In this document: in pieces, positions 18,266 to 26,467 of the stretch
How positions within the stretch are numbered: position 1 is the stretch's first letter
How the letters are laid out: the number at the start of each line of letters is the position of its first letter
Assembly (NCBI RefSeq): GCF_014171595.1
Contig: NZ_CP050451.1
Location: forward strand, 1,860,001-1,924,000
Source of the DNA: Massilia sp. Se16.2.3
GTDB lineage: Bacteria; Pseudomonadota; Gammaproteobacteria; Burkholderiales; Burkholderiaceae_D
Length of the DNA stretch: 64,000 bases
Direction of reading: 5' to 3'
Program-made: the position numbers and the translations under genes
The notes under the pieces: model-generated
What the model saw: only the letters and a program-made list of their open reading frames with translations
Told to the model about the DNA's origin: nothing
Database searches by the model: none

Positions 18266-18841
18266 ATGGCAATCAGTCTGCAAAAAGGCGGTAACGTCAA
18301 CCTGTCGAAAGAAGCCCCTGGCCTGACCAACCTGAAAGTCGGCTTAGGCTGGGATACCCGCGCCACCGATGGCGCCGCTTTCGACCTGGACGGCGCTGTC
18401 TTCATGCTGAACTCGTCGGGCAAGGTACGCTCGGACGCCGACTTCATCTTCTACAACAACCTGAAATCAAGCGACGGCTCCGTGGTCCACTCGGGCGACA
18501 ACAAGACCGGCGAAGGCGCGGGCGACGACGAAACCGTCGCCATCGACCTGACGAAGGTGCCGGCCGACGTCGACAAGATCGTGCTGGCCGTGACCATCCA
18601 CGACGCCGACACCCGCCGCCAGAACTTCGGCATGGTCGGCAAGGCCTTCATCCGCTGCATCAATGCCAGCGGCGACGCGGAAATCGCCCGCTACGACCTG
18701 TCGGAAGACGGCTCGACGGAAGCTGCAATGATCTTCGGCGAGGTGTATCGTAACGGCGCCGACTGGAAGTTCCGCGCAATCGGCCAGGGCTTCCAGGGCG
18801 GCCTGGGCCCACTGGCCAAGAACTACGGCGTCAACGTCTAA
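18266..18841 (+). CDS. terD: TerD family calcium-binding stress protein
   Basis: A 191-residue TerD-type protein, a cytoplasmic calcium-binding beta-sandwich associated with tellurite, phage and DNA-damage tolerance in ter operons. Recognisable segments are [42 protein letters not shown], the calcium-site region [22 protein letters not shown], and [21 protein letters not shown]. The length matches TerD/TerE. It lies about 330 bases downstream of the DUF475 gene, is preceded by AGGAG, and is followed by an AIM24-family gene and a second TerD paralogue. Confidence 0.93.
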   Translation: MAISLQKGGNVNLSKEAPGLTNLKVGLGWDTRATDGAAFDLDGAVFMLNSSGKVRSDADFIFYNNLKSSDGSVVHSGDNKTGEGAGDDETVAIDLTKVPADVDKIVLAVTIHDADTRRQNFGMVGKAFIRCINASGDAEIARYDLSEDGSTEAAMIFGEVYRNGADWKFRAIGQGFQGGLGPLAKNYGVNV

Positions 18842-18854
18842 TTGATAGGTTTGC

Positions 18855-18880
18855 AGTCCCCGCCAGCGGGGGCTGTCTTT
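18855..18880 (+). terminator. Hairpin between terD and the AIM24 gene
   Basis: Stem AGTCCCCGC / GCGGGGGCT (18855-18874) followed by GTCTTTAAA lies in the 60-base gap after terD. It may partly terminate or protect terD mRNA so that terD is expressed above the downstream genes. Confidence 0.45.
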
Positions 18881-18903
18881 AAAAAAGAGGAAGCCTTAAA
18901 AAA

Positions 18904-19599
18904 ATGCCAACTTTTACCGTGACCGGGGATGTCGATCCCTTCCTGCATGTGTCGATGAGGCGCGGCGAGACCATCTATTGCGAATCCGATGCGATGGTGA
19001 TGATGGAATCGACGCTCGACCTGAAAGGCAAGATGAAGGGCGGGCTCGGCAGCGCGCTGATGCGTACCTTCGCCAACGGCGAGTCCTTCTTCCAGCAGCA
19101 CATCGAAGCGACCCGCGGCGACGGCGACTGCCTGCTCTCGCCGACGCTGCCGGGTGCGATGCAGGTCGTCGATGTCGGCCCGAACAACTACATCATCAGC
19201 GACGGCGCCTTTGTCGCCGCCACGTCCGGCGTGGACCTGAAGGTGCGCACCCAGAGCGTCGGCAATGCGCTGTTCGCCAACAGCGGCGGCTTTTTTGTCA
19301 CCGAGACCTCGGGTTCGGGCCAGGTGGTGGTGTCGGGATTCGGTTCGATGTCGGTGCTCGACGTGGAGCCGGGCAAGGACGCCATCATCGACAACTCGCA
19401 CGTCGTGTGCTGGGACAGCACGCTGCGCTACGAGATCTCGATCACGACCGGTACCAGTGGCGGCTTCCTCGGTAACCTGATCAACAGCCAAACCAGCGGC
19501 GAGGGCATGGTCCTGCGCTTTTCGGGCAAGGGCAAGGTCTACGTGTGTTCGCGTAACCGTGCCGCCTTCAAGGCATGGATGCAGGCGCCCGCCAAGTAA
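18904..19599 (+). CDS. AIM24/TIGR00266 family protein
   Basis: A 231-residue all-beta protein of the AIM24 (TIGR00266) family, whose repeated beta units form a cyclic barrel. Family segments include RRGETIYCESDAMVMMEST near the N-terminus, GGLGSALMRTFANGESFF, and SGFGSMSVLDVEPGKDAIID with the typical VDNGHVVAW-like NSHVVCWDS. Bacterial members often sit next to TerD genes, as here, and the molecular role is unknown. A ribosome site (GAGGAAG) precedes the ATG. The gene lies between two TerD paralogues on the same strand, consistent with a joint stress-response module. Confidence 0.85.
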   Translation: MPTFTVTGDVDPFLHVSMRRGETIYCESDAMVMMESTLDLKGKMKGGLGSALMRTFANGESFFQQHIEATRGDGDCLLSPTLPGAMQVVDVGPNNYIISDGAFVAATSGVDLKVRTQSVGNALFANSGGFFVTETSGSGQVVVSGFGSMSVLDVEPGKDAIIDNSHVVCWDSTLRYEISITTGTSGGFLGNLINSQTSGEGMVLRFSGKGKVYVCSRNRAAFKAWMQAPAK

Positions 19600-19630
19600 C
19601 GTCGCTCTTACGCGCACAAGGAGAAATACA

Positions 19631-20212
19631 ATGACTGTCAGTCTGCAAAAAGGCCAGAAAATCTCGCTCTCGAAAGAGGGCGGCGGTTCGCTCACCCGTG
19701 TCACCATGGGACTGGGCTGGGATGCCATCAAGTCCAAGGGTTTCCTCGGCTTCGGCGCCAAAACCGAAAGCGTCGACCTCGACGCCTCGGTGGTGATGTT
19801 CGACGAATCGAACCGCGTGGTCGATACCGTCTGGTTCCGCCAGTTGAAGAGCAAGGACGGCAGCATCGTCCATACGGGCGACAACCGCACCGGCGCCGGC
19901 GACGGCGACGACGAGCAGATCAACGTCGATCTGTCCGCCGTGCCGGGCAACGTGAAATCGCTCGTCTTCACCGTGAACAGCTTCACCGGCCAGAACTTCT
20001 CGCAGGTGCAGAACGCCTACTGCCGCCTGCTCGACGCGACCGGCAACAAGGAAGTGGCGCGCTACGACCTGTCGGTGCAGGGCGCCCACACCGCCCAGGT
20101 GATGGCCAAGCTGTACCGCCACAACGGCGAGTGGAAGATGCACGCCATCGGCGAAAACGCCAGCGGCCGCACCTTCGACGACCTGATGCCGTCGATTACG
20201 CCCCACCTGTAA
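19631..20212 (+). CDS. TerD family protein, TerZ-like paralogue
   Basis: Second TerD-domain protein, 193 residues. It shares the opening SLQKGQKISLSKEGGGSL, the calcium-site region SKDGSIVHTGDNRTGAGDGDDE, and CRLLDATGNKEVARYDLS with TerD. The inserted segment DAIKSKGFLGFGAKTESVDLDASV resembles TerZ. The start at 19631 follows AAGGAG. A strong terminator ends the group at 20229. Both TerD proteins and AIM24 appear cytoplasmic, with no signal peptides. Confidence 0.9.
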   Translation: MTVSLQKGQKISLSKEGGGSLTRVTMGLGWDAIKSKGFLGFGAKTESVDLDASVVMFDESNRVVDTVWFRQLKSKDGSIVHTGDNRTGAGDGDDEQINVDLSAVPGNVKSLVFTVNSFTGQNFSQVQNAYCRLLDATGNKEVARYDLSVQGAHTAQVMAKLYRHNGEWKMHAIGENASGRTFDDLMPSITPHL

Positions 20213-20228
20213 TCTGATCGTTGTGTAA

Positions 20229-20260
20229 AAAAGACCGGGGACGCGTCCCCGGTTTTTTTG
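20229..20260. terminator. Rho-independent terminator
   Basis: A perfect palindrome ACCGGGGACGCGTCCCCGGT is flanked by an A run on the left and TTTTTTT on the right. It can therefore end transcription from both the TerD group (plus) and the convergent ABC operon (minus, ending at 20285). Confidence 0.9.
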
Positions 20261-20284
20261 TTTACGTGCGCGAAAACTGCCGCT

Positions 20285-22199
20285 TCAGTCGTCGCTTGCC
20301 GGGTCCACCGGGAGGCACACCCATGGCTCATACATCATCACCGCTTCCACCCTGATGCCTGGCTGGAAGCAGATTTCGCCGCGCGTGATCAGGTCCATGG
20401 GCACCGCCGCGGAATACGTGCCCGATTCCGACCGGCTGGCGTAGCGGTGGCGATAGCTGGACGAGTCGGCGCTTTTGCCGGGCCGGTAGCGCACCAGCAC
20501 CGTGGCATCCTCTGGCACGGGCAGGTCGAAACGCAGCGCAATGGCGTACGCGCCGTCCTCGTCCTCGTCCTCCTGTTCGACCAGGCTGCCGCGCGGCCGC
20601 GGCAATTGCGCGATCTGGCGCGCATACTTCGCTTCCAGTCCCTTCAGGTGGCGCGCATAATCGTCCAGCACGAGGTCGAGGTCGAACCCGGCCAGCTGGA
20701 ACGCTGTCTGCCACAGCGCATAGCCGTTCAGGTCGCGCGGAAAATCCGCGCTTGCCAGGGCTTGCAGCAGGGTTTTCGGCGCTGCCGCGCCGTAGCGCTT
20801 GACCAGGCGGTCGACCAGAATCGCACCCAGCGGGTACTTGAGGTTGTCGTCCACCGTCCCGGCGAAGGCTTCCTGGTCGGCCAGCTGGCGCGGCGCGAGC
20901 ATCCGCCGTGCCGAGACGGTGGCCGCCGCCAGCTCCTGCTTCGGGGTCACCCCGGCCTGCCGGTCCAGCGTGTTTTCCACCCATTCGGCCAGGCCTTCAT
21001 TGAGCACCATCATCTTGTCCAGTTCGATCGAACGGGCGCCGCCGGCCAGGCGCGCCGCGAACACGTGGGCCGTCTCGTGCGCCGGGGTGGAGGTCGCGTC
21101 CTTGCCGTTCACGTGCATGCGGATGCGGTCCTGGTAGGCCGTGCCGGCGTGGTTCTCGGTCGTGCCGGACAGGTCGACGTCGATCGGCGCCGCCCCTTCG
21201 ATACCGAGCAGGGGAGGCGACGGCGGCGAAGGTGCGGTCGGCCTCGTCGACCAGGGGACGCACCCGTGCGCTGCTCAGGGCCGGGTAGCTGAAGCTGTAG
21301 TGGCGCGTGCTCGCATGGGCACCGGCGATGGGCACGAATTCGAGGGCATCGGCGCGATCGCTGTCGCCGGCGCTCCCATCCTTGCCCTGCCTGTCGCGCT
21401 TGGCCACCAGCATGAAGCCCGCCAGCATGGCGGCCACCATCAGTGCGATACCGAGCCGCACGAGCCATCGGCGCGCCATGCCGATACGCTGCACCCGTGC
21501 GCGCACCTTGCCCGCGCTGGAGAACAGGACGAAGGAGAACGAGGCGAACAGCAGCGCCGCGCCGAGCTGGGTCCAGATGGTGGCCATGGGGAGCCGCCAG
21601 GTGGTCCCGGTAAAGCGCAGGCCCAGCAGGTCGGCGGTGTTGAGCAGCGCCGCGATCGACGGCGACCATTCCTGCAACAGCTTGATCCCGATCGCGCACA
21701 GCGCCAGTGCCAGCCAGGCCACATGGCGCAGGAAGCCCAGCAGCATGCCCGCCGTCAGCGCGACGGCAGTCGTCAGGCAGCACAGCGCGAACATCGTCAG
21801 CAGCAGCGTGGGCCGCAAGGCATGGTTGAGCGAGTCGTGCGTGGCCGCGTGCAGACAGGCGTGCATCAGCAGTGCGCCGGCAGGGAAGATCAGCAATACC
21901 AGCATCGCGGCGTTCAATTTCGCCATGAAGATGGCCCGGCGCGTCACGGGCAGGCCGTCGAGGAATTGCAGGGTGCCTTCGTCGATCTCCCGGATGAGCA
22001 GGTTGACGCCCAGGGCGAATCCCAGCAGGATCTGCATGGCCCCGAGCTCGTCGGACACCAGTTGCAGCCGGTCCGCGAAGGAATGGGTGCCGAAGGGGAC
22101 GAGGAAAACATCGACGAGATCCATCAGCAGAAGCGCGAGCACGACCCAGACAAAGGGGCGCAGGCTGCGCAGCTCCTTGCGCAACAGGGCGCCGTTCAT
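20285..22199 (-). pseudogene. ABC-2 permease fused to gluzincin-type peptidase domain, frameshifted
   Basis: One gene in two frames. From ATG 22199 it encodes an ABC-2-type permease of about six helices (MNGALLRKELRSLRPFVW at the start). An extra helix near residue 290 (LGIALMVAAMLAGFMLV) precedes a domain with the zinc motif HETAH (TPAHETAHVFAARL) and a downstream glutamate in VLNEGLAEWVENT, as in gluzincin metallopeptidases. Removing one base from the GGGG at 21212-21215 joins the frames into 637 residues, so a homopolymer error is likely. The peptidase domain should face the periplasm. The start overlaps the preceding gene's stop (ATGA), making it the last gene of a four-gene operon. Confidence 0.75.
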
Positions 22200-23301
22200 T
22201 TCACCTCCCAGCGCTGTGCCGCCAGCCTGGCACTGCAGCCGAGCAGCGCGTCGCGCCGCTCCACCGCGGTGAACAGGCGGGTGCCGCGCGCGAACGACGC
22301 CGGCAGCACGCCGGCGCGGGTGCTGTCGACCCGGACAGCGCTTCCGGCGCGATTTCGCCATCCCATGGCCCCGGGGTCCGGTACAGGACCGAGAACGGCG
22401 GCACCTCGCCGGCCGCCGGCCCGGTCCGGTAATGCACCTCGAAGGTGTTCCCCGCCATGCGCTGCGCGCTGAAACGCACCTGCGGTACGGCGATCCGGTC
22501 GAGCGTGCCCGCCATGCGTGCCTGTTCGGCCTTGAACAGTGCGTCGAACTGCCGCGTCAACCTGGCCTGGCCCGGCGCGCCTGCCTGTGCCAGCAGCGCC
22601 GCAAAACCGGGGTCGAGCAGCGAGGCACGGGCGTCGCCCGGCGGGCGCTCGGCCAGCACCGAACGGCTCAGTACCCGGAAGCGCGGCTCGCCCATCTGCT
22701 GGGCCAGCGAAGCGACCATCCTCCACGCCAGCGCATCGGCAAGGCAGGGGCCGAGCTCCTCGCGCACGCTCAGCCACGCGTGTACCGCGCGTTCGGCACC
22801 GCGGCCCCGGGCCTGCAACAGGCGCGCCGCGAAAGCGGCACGCAGCGCCAGCTTGTCCTGCTGTTGCGGCAGGTCGCGCGCCACCAGCCACTGCGCGGTA
22901 CCGTCGAGCAGCCAGCGCCGGCTTTCCTCGGCGGCGCGGCCATGCGAATACCATTCCATCCACGAGGCCAGCGCATAGGCCCGGAATCCTTCGCGGTCGA
23001 AGCTGTCGCTGGTAAAAGCTGCGCGTACCACCACCCCGTCGGCATTGGGCAGCACCGCGCGCTGGAAGGCATCGCCATCGAGGGCATCGTCAGGCAGCGC
23101 CGTCAGTGCGGGAGTGTCGTGCAGGCCCAGGAAAGCCTGCATGCGCGCCAGGTCGATTGAGATCGCATTGGCCAGCTGCTGGGCGACGCCTTCGGGGCCG
23201 GCGTCGCCGACCGCGACGGCCGGGCCGCCCTCGCTGCGCACCGCGTGCGCCAGTTTGTAGGGCGGCTTGGGTTTGCGTGCCTCGATCACCGTGAACGCCA
23301 T
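22196..23301 (-). pseudogene. Degenerate peptidase-like domain protein, frameshifted
   Basis: Not a recognised family by name. Comparison within the operon shows that it resembles the peptidase domain of the next gene: WLLDGTAQWLVARD here corresponds to VLNEGLAEWVENT there. The zinc motif HExxH is missing; the aligned stretch reads REGFRAYALASW. It is therefore probably a catalytically dead paralogue. The frame changes at about 22335 (one base missing). The corrected end, RRDALLGCSARLAAQRWEVK then TGA, overlaps the next ATG perfectly, which supports the correction (368 residues). The frame is also open upstream of ATG 23301 and encodes a helix (SAVTISFPAVIMAFTVI), so this may be the second half of a fusion with the permease at 23304. 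Confidence 0.55.
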
Positions 23302-23303
23302 GA

Positions 23304-24044
23304 TCACTGCGGGGAAGCTGATGGTGACGGCGGATTTTCGCGCGAGCGCATCCGGCGCGACAAGGCCACCACCAGCGAGCCTTCGGCCGACAGCGCCAGC
23401 GCGAAGGTCGCCACGACCAGCGCCGCGGCGATGCCGCAGGTGACCAGCACCTCCGACAGGGGCAGCACCAGCCTTTCGTAAACCATCGATTCCTGCGCCA
23501 GGTAGAAAGGCGCCCAGTTCTGGATAGCCAGTTGCCCGACGGCGTTCGCCGCCATCGTGCAGACAGCCAGCATGCTCCAGATGACGTAACGGTAACGGCC
23601 GGTCAAGCCGATGGCGAAGGCCAGTGCATAGCTGAACAAGGCGAAACTGGCGCTGCGGATGGCCACCATGGCGACGTAGTGCGGCGTCAGCGTGACCTTG
23701 TGGCGCGCCAGGAGCAGGGTTGCGCCCAGGCAGGCGCCCATCGCCAGCAAGAGCAGTGCGCACCCGAGCAGCCATTTCACCGCCAGCACCTGGGTACGGC
23801 TGACGGGCAGGGTTTCCAGGAACAGCTGGGTACGGCCCATGTATTCGCGCACGACCAGGCGGTTGGCCAGCACCAGCGCCATCAGGGGCACCATGATCGC
23901 GACAATTTTCTGATAGGCCACCATCGGGCTGCCCATGATCCCCGCCGCGCGCAAGGCGACAGCCTGCCCGAGCGCCAGCAACAGCAGCATGGCCAGCAGC
24001 ACCCAGCGGTGCTCGCGCCACTCCTTGTAGAGGAGGGCGCGCAT
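23304..24044 (-). CDS. ABC-2 type permease
   Basis: A 246-residue membrane protein with about six helices, starting MRALLYKEWREHRWVLLAM and containing GIMGSPMVAYQKIVAIMVP and the amphipathic segment REYMGRTQLFLETLPVSRTQ typical of ABC-2 permeases. The ATG overlaps the stop of the ATPase gene (ATGA at 24041-24044). The C-terminus (RRMRSRENPPSPSASPQ) looks like out-of-frame sequence. If one base were restored near 23342, it would run on into the downstream peptidase-like domain and give about 616 residues, close to the 637 of the neighbouring permease-peptidase fusion. Probably one half of a heterodimeric transporter membrane domain. Confidence 0.75.
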   Translation of the reverse strand: MRALLYKEWREHRWVLLAMLLLLALGQAVALRAAGIMGSPMVAYQKIVAIMVPLMALVLANRLVVREYMGRTQLFLETLPVSRTQVLAVKWLLGCALLLLAMGACLGATLLLARHKVTLTPHYVAMVAIRSASFALFSYALAFAIGLTGRYRYVIWSMLAVCTMAANAVGQLAIQNWAPFYLAQESMVYERLVLPLSEVLVTCGIAAALVVATFALALSAEGSLVVALSRRMRSRENPPSPSASPQ

Positions 24045-24892
24045 CAGGCGGTCACGCTGTCGGTGCGGGCAAAGGCCAGGAAGATGTCTTCCGGGGACAG
24101 CCGCTCGGCGACGGCGCCTGGCGGCAAGGTGGCCCCGTCCCATAGCGTTGGATCGGCCTGCCAGATATCGCCGCGCAGCCGCGTGAAACCCTCGCCGGGA
24201 ATCGCGTCGTCAAGCGCGACGATGCGCCGCACCTGCGTGCGCAAGGCACCGACTTCGCCCTCGAAACGGCAGCTGCCGGCCTGCACGATGCCGACGCGCT
24301 GTGCGAGCTGCTCCACCTCGCCGACCAGGTGCGAGGAAAACATCACCGTCGTGCCCTGTTCGCGCTGCAAGGCCTGCAATTGATCGTTGAACTCGCGCCG
24401 TGCCACCGGATCGAGCCCGGCCGTCGGTTCGTCCAGCAGCAGCAATTCCGGGCGCGGCGCCAGCGCCAGCGCCAGCCCCAGCTTGGTGCGTGTGCCGCCG
24501 GACATCTCCGACGCGCGCCGGTCGCGTGGCACGTCGAGCATGCGCAGCAGGCGCTGGAATTCGGGCGCGTCCCAGGTCGGATAAAAGCTGCCGACAAAAT
24601 CGCCTAACTGGTCGGCCGTCATCCAGGGATAGAAATTCGGTTCCTGGCAAACGTAGCCGATGCGTTGCTTGAGCCCGGCCGGCATGCGTTTCACAGGGCG
24701 GCCGAGGACGGTGATGCTGCCGCTGTCCGGACGCAGCAAACCCATCAGCAGCTTGAGGGTCGTGGTCTTGCCGGCGCCGTTACGGCCGAGGAATCCGAAC
24801 ATTTCGCCCTGGCGCACGGTCAGGTTCAGGCCATCGAGGGCTTGCACCCGGCCATAACGGTGGGTGACGGATTCGAGCTCGACAGCGTTCAT
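24044..24892 (-). CDS. ABC transporter ATP-binding protein
   Basis: ATPase of the ABC operon, 282 residues. Walker A is GRNGAGKT at 36-43, the signature is MSGGTRTKL (M replaces the usual L), Walker B is LLLLDEPTAGLD, and the switch histidine is in VMFSSHLVGEVEQL. The C-terminal extension of about 60 residues is as in CcmA/YtrB-type ATPases that pair with ABC-2 permeases. It is the first gene of a four-gene minus-strand operon in which each start overlaps or abuts the previous stop. The substrate is unknown; attached peptidase domains suggest peptides or membrane-protein quality control. Confidence 0.88.
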   Translation of the reverse strand: MNAVELESVTHRYGRVQALDGLNLTVRQGEMFGFLGRNGAGKTTTLKLLMGLLRPDSGSITVLGRPVKRMPAGLKQRIGYVCQEPNFYPWMTADQLGDFVGSFYPTWDAPEFQRLLRMLDVPRDRRASEMSGGTRTKLGLALALAPRPELLLLDEPTAGLDPVARREFNDQLQALQREQGTTVMFSSHLVGEVEQLAQRVGIVQAGSCRFEGEVGALRTQVRRIVALDDAIPGEGFTRLRGDIWQADPTLWDGATLPPGAVAERLSPEDIFLAFARTDSVTA

Positions 24893-24995
24893 GTTGTTAA
24901 CCGGAAATTAAGTTCGGTCATTATAGTATTGCCGATTGGTATTTTGGCAAGCTGTGCCGCGGGTTGCGGATCCGTTCGCAAGCGGATCATTCGTA

Positions 24996-25134
24996 GCGTA
25001 GGCGGGTTCCCCGCCTACGCGTTCAAGTTGTCCATGCTGACCGCTCTGGCGTCATGCAGGCATGGGTTGTACGCGTAGGCGGCGCATGGGCAACGGGAAT
25101 GCGCACATTGCGGTCCGAGCCGCCTACCCTACGT
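24996..25134. repeat. REP-like inverted repeats between divergent ABC operons
   Basis: GCGTAGGCGGG-TTC-CCCGCCTACGC (24996-25020) forms a perfect 11-bp stem. A second pair, GTAGGCGGC (25075) and GCCGCCTAC (25119-25127), encloses about 35 bases and ends in CCTACG. The sequence family resembles, but differs from, the GTGGGC palindromes elsewhere in the window. No gene is seen in 24893-25199. Confidence 0.7.
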
Positions 25135-25144
25135 TCAATATTTC

Positions 25145-25196
25145 TTGACATGATAGGGAAGCGAGTCTACTGTATTAATTAACTAATACAGTAGAC
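25145..25196 (+). promoter_or_regulatory. Promoter with GntR/YtrA operator
   Basis: TTGACA (25145-25150) and TACTGT (25168-25173) are 17 bases apart. A perfect 13-bp inverted repeat, GTCTACTGTATTA / TAATACAGTAGAC with a six-base spacer (25165-25196), covers the -10 and start region just before the regulator's ATG at 25200. The position implies autorepression. Confidence 0.75.
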
Positions 25197-25199
25197 ACC

Positions 25200-25598
25200 A
25201 TGACCTCCCACACCGCCCAGCTGTTTTCCATCACCACCGGCTCCTCCGAGCCGATCTATCGCCAGCTTGTCGAGCAGGTGCGGCGCATGGTGGCCGCCGG
25301 CCAGATGGCGCCCGGCGATGCCATGCCCTCGGTACGCGAAGTGGCGCAGTCGCTTGCGCTGAACCCGATGACCGTCTCCAAAGCCTACAGCCTGCTCGAA
25401 ATGGAAGGCCTGCTGGCGCGCCGGCGCGGCATGGGCATGGTCGTCGCCGACCGCGTGCAGACAAGGCAAAGCGCCTTTGAACGCGCCGAACTGCTCAGAC
25501 CCACATTAGAACGCGCCGCCATGGAAGCGCGTCAGCTCGAACTCGATCCAGACACCGTCCTCTCCCTCTTCACCCAGATCCTGAAGGAACAAGCATGA
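25200..25598 (+). CDS. GntR family transcriptional regulator, YtrA type
   Basis: A 132-residue regulator with an N-terminal winged helix-turn-helix (PIYRQLVEQVRRMVAAGQM to LLARRRGMGMVVAD). Only a short C-terminal dimerisation tail follows, instead of a ligand domain. This length is typical of the YtrA subfamily, which controls adjacent ABC transporter genes in response to cell-envelope stress or antibiotics. The DNA-recognition segment MPSVREVAQSLALNPMTVSKAY is clear. The stop overlaps the ATPase start (ATGA-type, 25595-25598). The palindrome over its own promoter is the probable operator. Confidence 0.9.
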   Translation: MTSHTAQLFSITTGSSEPIYRQLVEQVRRMVAAGQMAPGDAMPSVREVAQSLALNPMTVSKAYSLLEMEGLLARRRGMGMVVADRVQTRQSAFERAELLRPTLERAAMEARQLELDPDTVLSLFTQILKEQA

Positions 25599-26467
25599 AT
25601 ACACCGATCGTCCAGCTGTCTTCGATCAGCAAGCAATTCGGCACTACCCCCATCCTCGCCAGCCTTGACTGGCAAGTGATGCCGGGCCAGGTCATCGGCC
25701 TGCTGGGGCGTAACGGCGCCGGCAAGTCGACCCTGCTCGAATGCCTGCTCGGCCTGCGCGAAACGGATGGCGGCAGCGTGCGCATCTTCGGCGAGGACGT
25801 GCGCAAGCTGTCCGACGCGAGCCGTGCCCGCATCGGCTACGTGCCGCAAAAGTCCGACCTGTTCGACTGGCTGACGCCGCGCCAGATGCTCGACTATTTC
25901 AAGGCCCTGTACCCGCGCTGGAACGATGCCAAGGTCGATGCGCTGCTGGCCCGCTGGGGCTTCGACCAGCGCATGCAGAACAAGGCGATCAGCAAGCTGT
26001 CGGGCGGCGAGCAGCAGCGCCTGTCGATCATCCGTGCGCTCGGCCCCGACCCGGATTTGCTGGTGCTCGACGAACCGGTATCGGCGCTCGACCCGATCGG
26101 CCGTCGCGACTTCCTGCGCGAACTGATCGACGGCGTGATCGAGCACGGCACCACGGTCGTGTTCTCGACCCACATCCTGTCGGACCTGGAGCGGGTGGCG
26201 CTGGACATCGCCTTCCTGAAGGACGGTACCATCACCCTGCAGGGCCAGCTCGACGAATTGCTGGAGGGCGCACGCCGCGTCACCGGCCCCGGTGCGATCC
26301 TCGACGGCGTGAAACTGGCCGGCGAATTGCGCCGCCAGCGTAGCCGTGACGGCACCGTCAGCGTGGTCACCCATGGCGGCGCCGTGCTCGGTGCGGTGGG
26401 CCAGCAGGCCGGCGTGCGCGTCGAGCCATTGAGCCTGGAAGACCTGTTCATCGAGGTGACGCAATGA
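25595..26467 (+). CDS. ABC transporter ATP-binding protein (YtrB-like)
   Basis: ATPase of 290 residues. Walker A is GRNGAGKS near residue 38, signature KLSGGEQQRLS, Walker B LLVLDEPVSALDP and switch histidine VVFSTHILSDLERV. The segment WLTPRQMLDYFKALYPRWN is typical of the GntR-linked ABC-2 ATPases. It overlaps both the regulator upstream and the permease downstream, so the three genes form a tight operon. Substrate unknown; by analogy with YtrBCDEF it may respond to cell-wall-active compounds. Confidence 0.88.
   Translation: MNTPIVQLSSISKQFGTTPILASLDWQVMPGQVIGLLGRNGAGKSTLLECLLGLRETDGGSVRIFGEDVRKLSDASRARIGYVPQKSDLFDWLTPRQMLDYFKALYPRWNDAKVDALLARWGFDQRMQNKAISKLSGGEQQRLSIIRALGPDPDLLVLDEPVSALDPIGRRDFLRELIDGVIEHGTTVVFSTHILSDLERVALDIAFLKDGTITLQGQLDELLEGARRVTGPGAILDGVKLAGELRRQRSRDGTVSVVTHGGAVLGAVGQQAGVRVEPLSLEDLFIEVTQ

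Noticed and set aside
18266..20212. Complete tellurite-resistance operon
   Set aside because: Only TerD-type, AIM24 and DUF475 genes are present; terA, terB and the canonical terC are not in the window.
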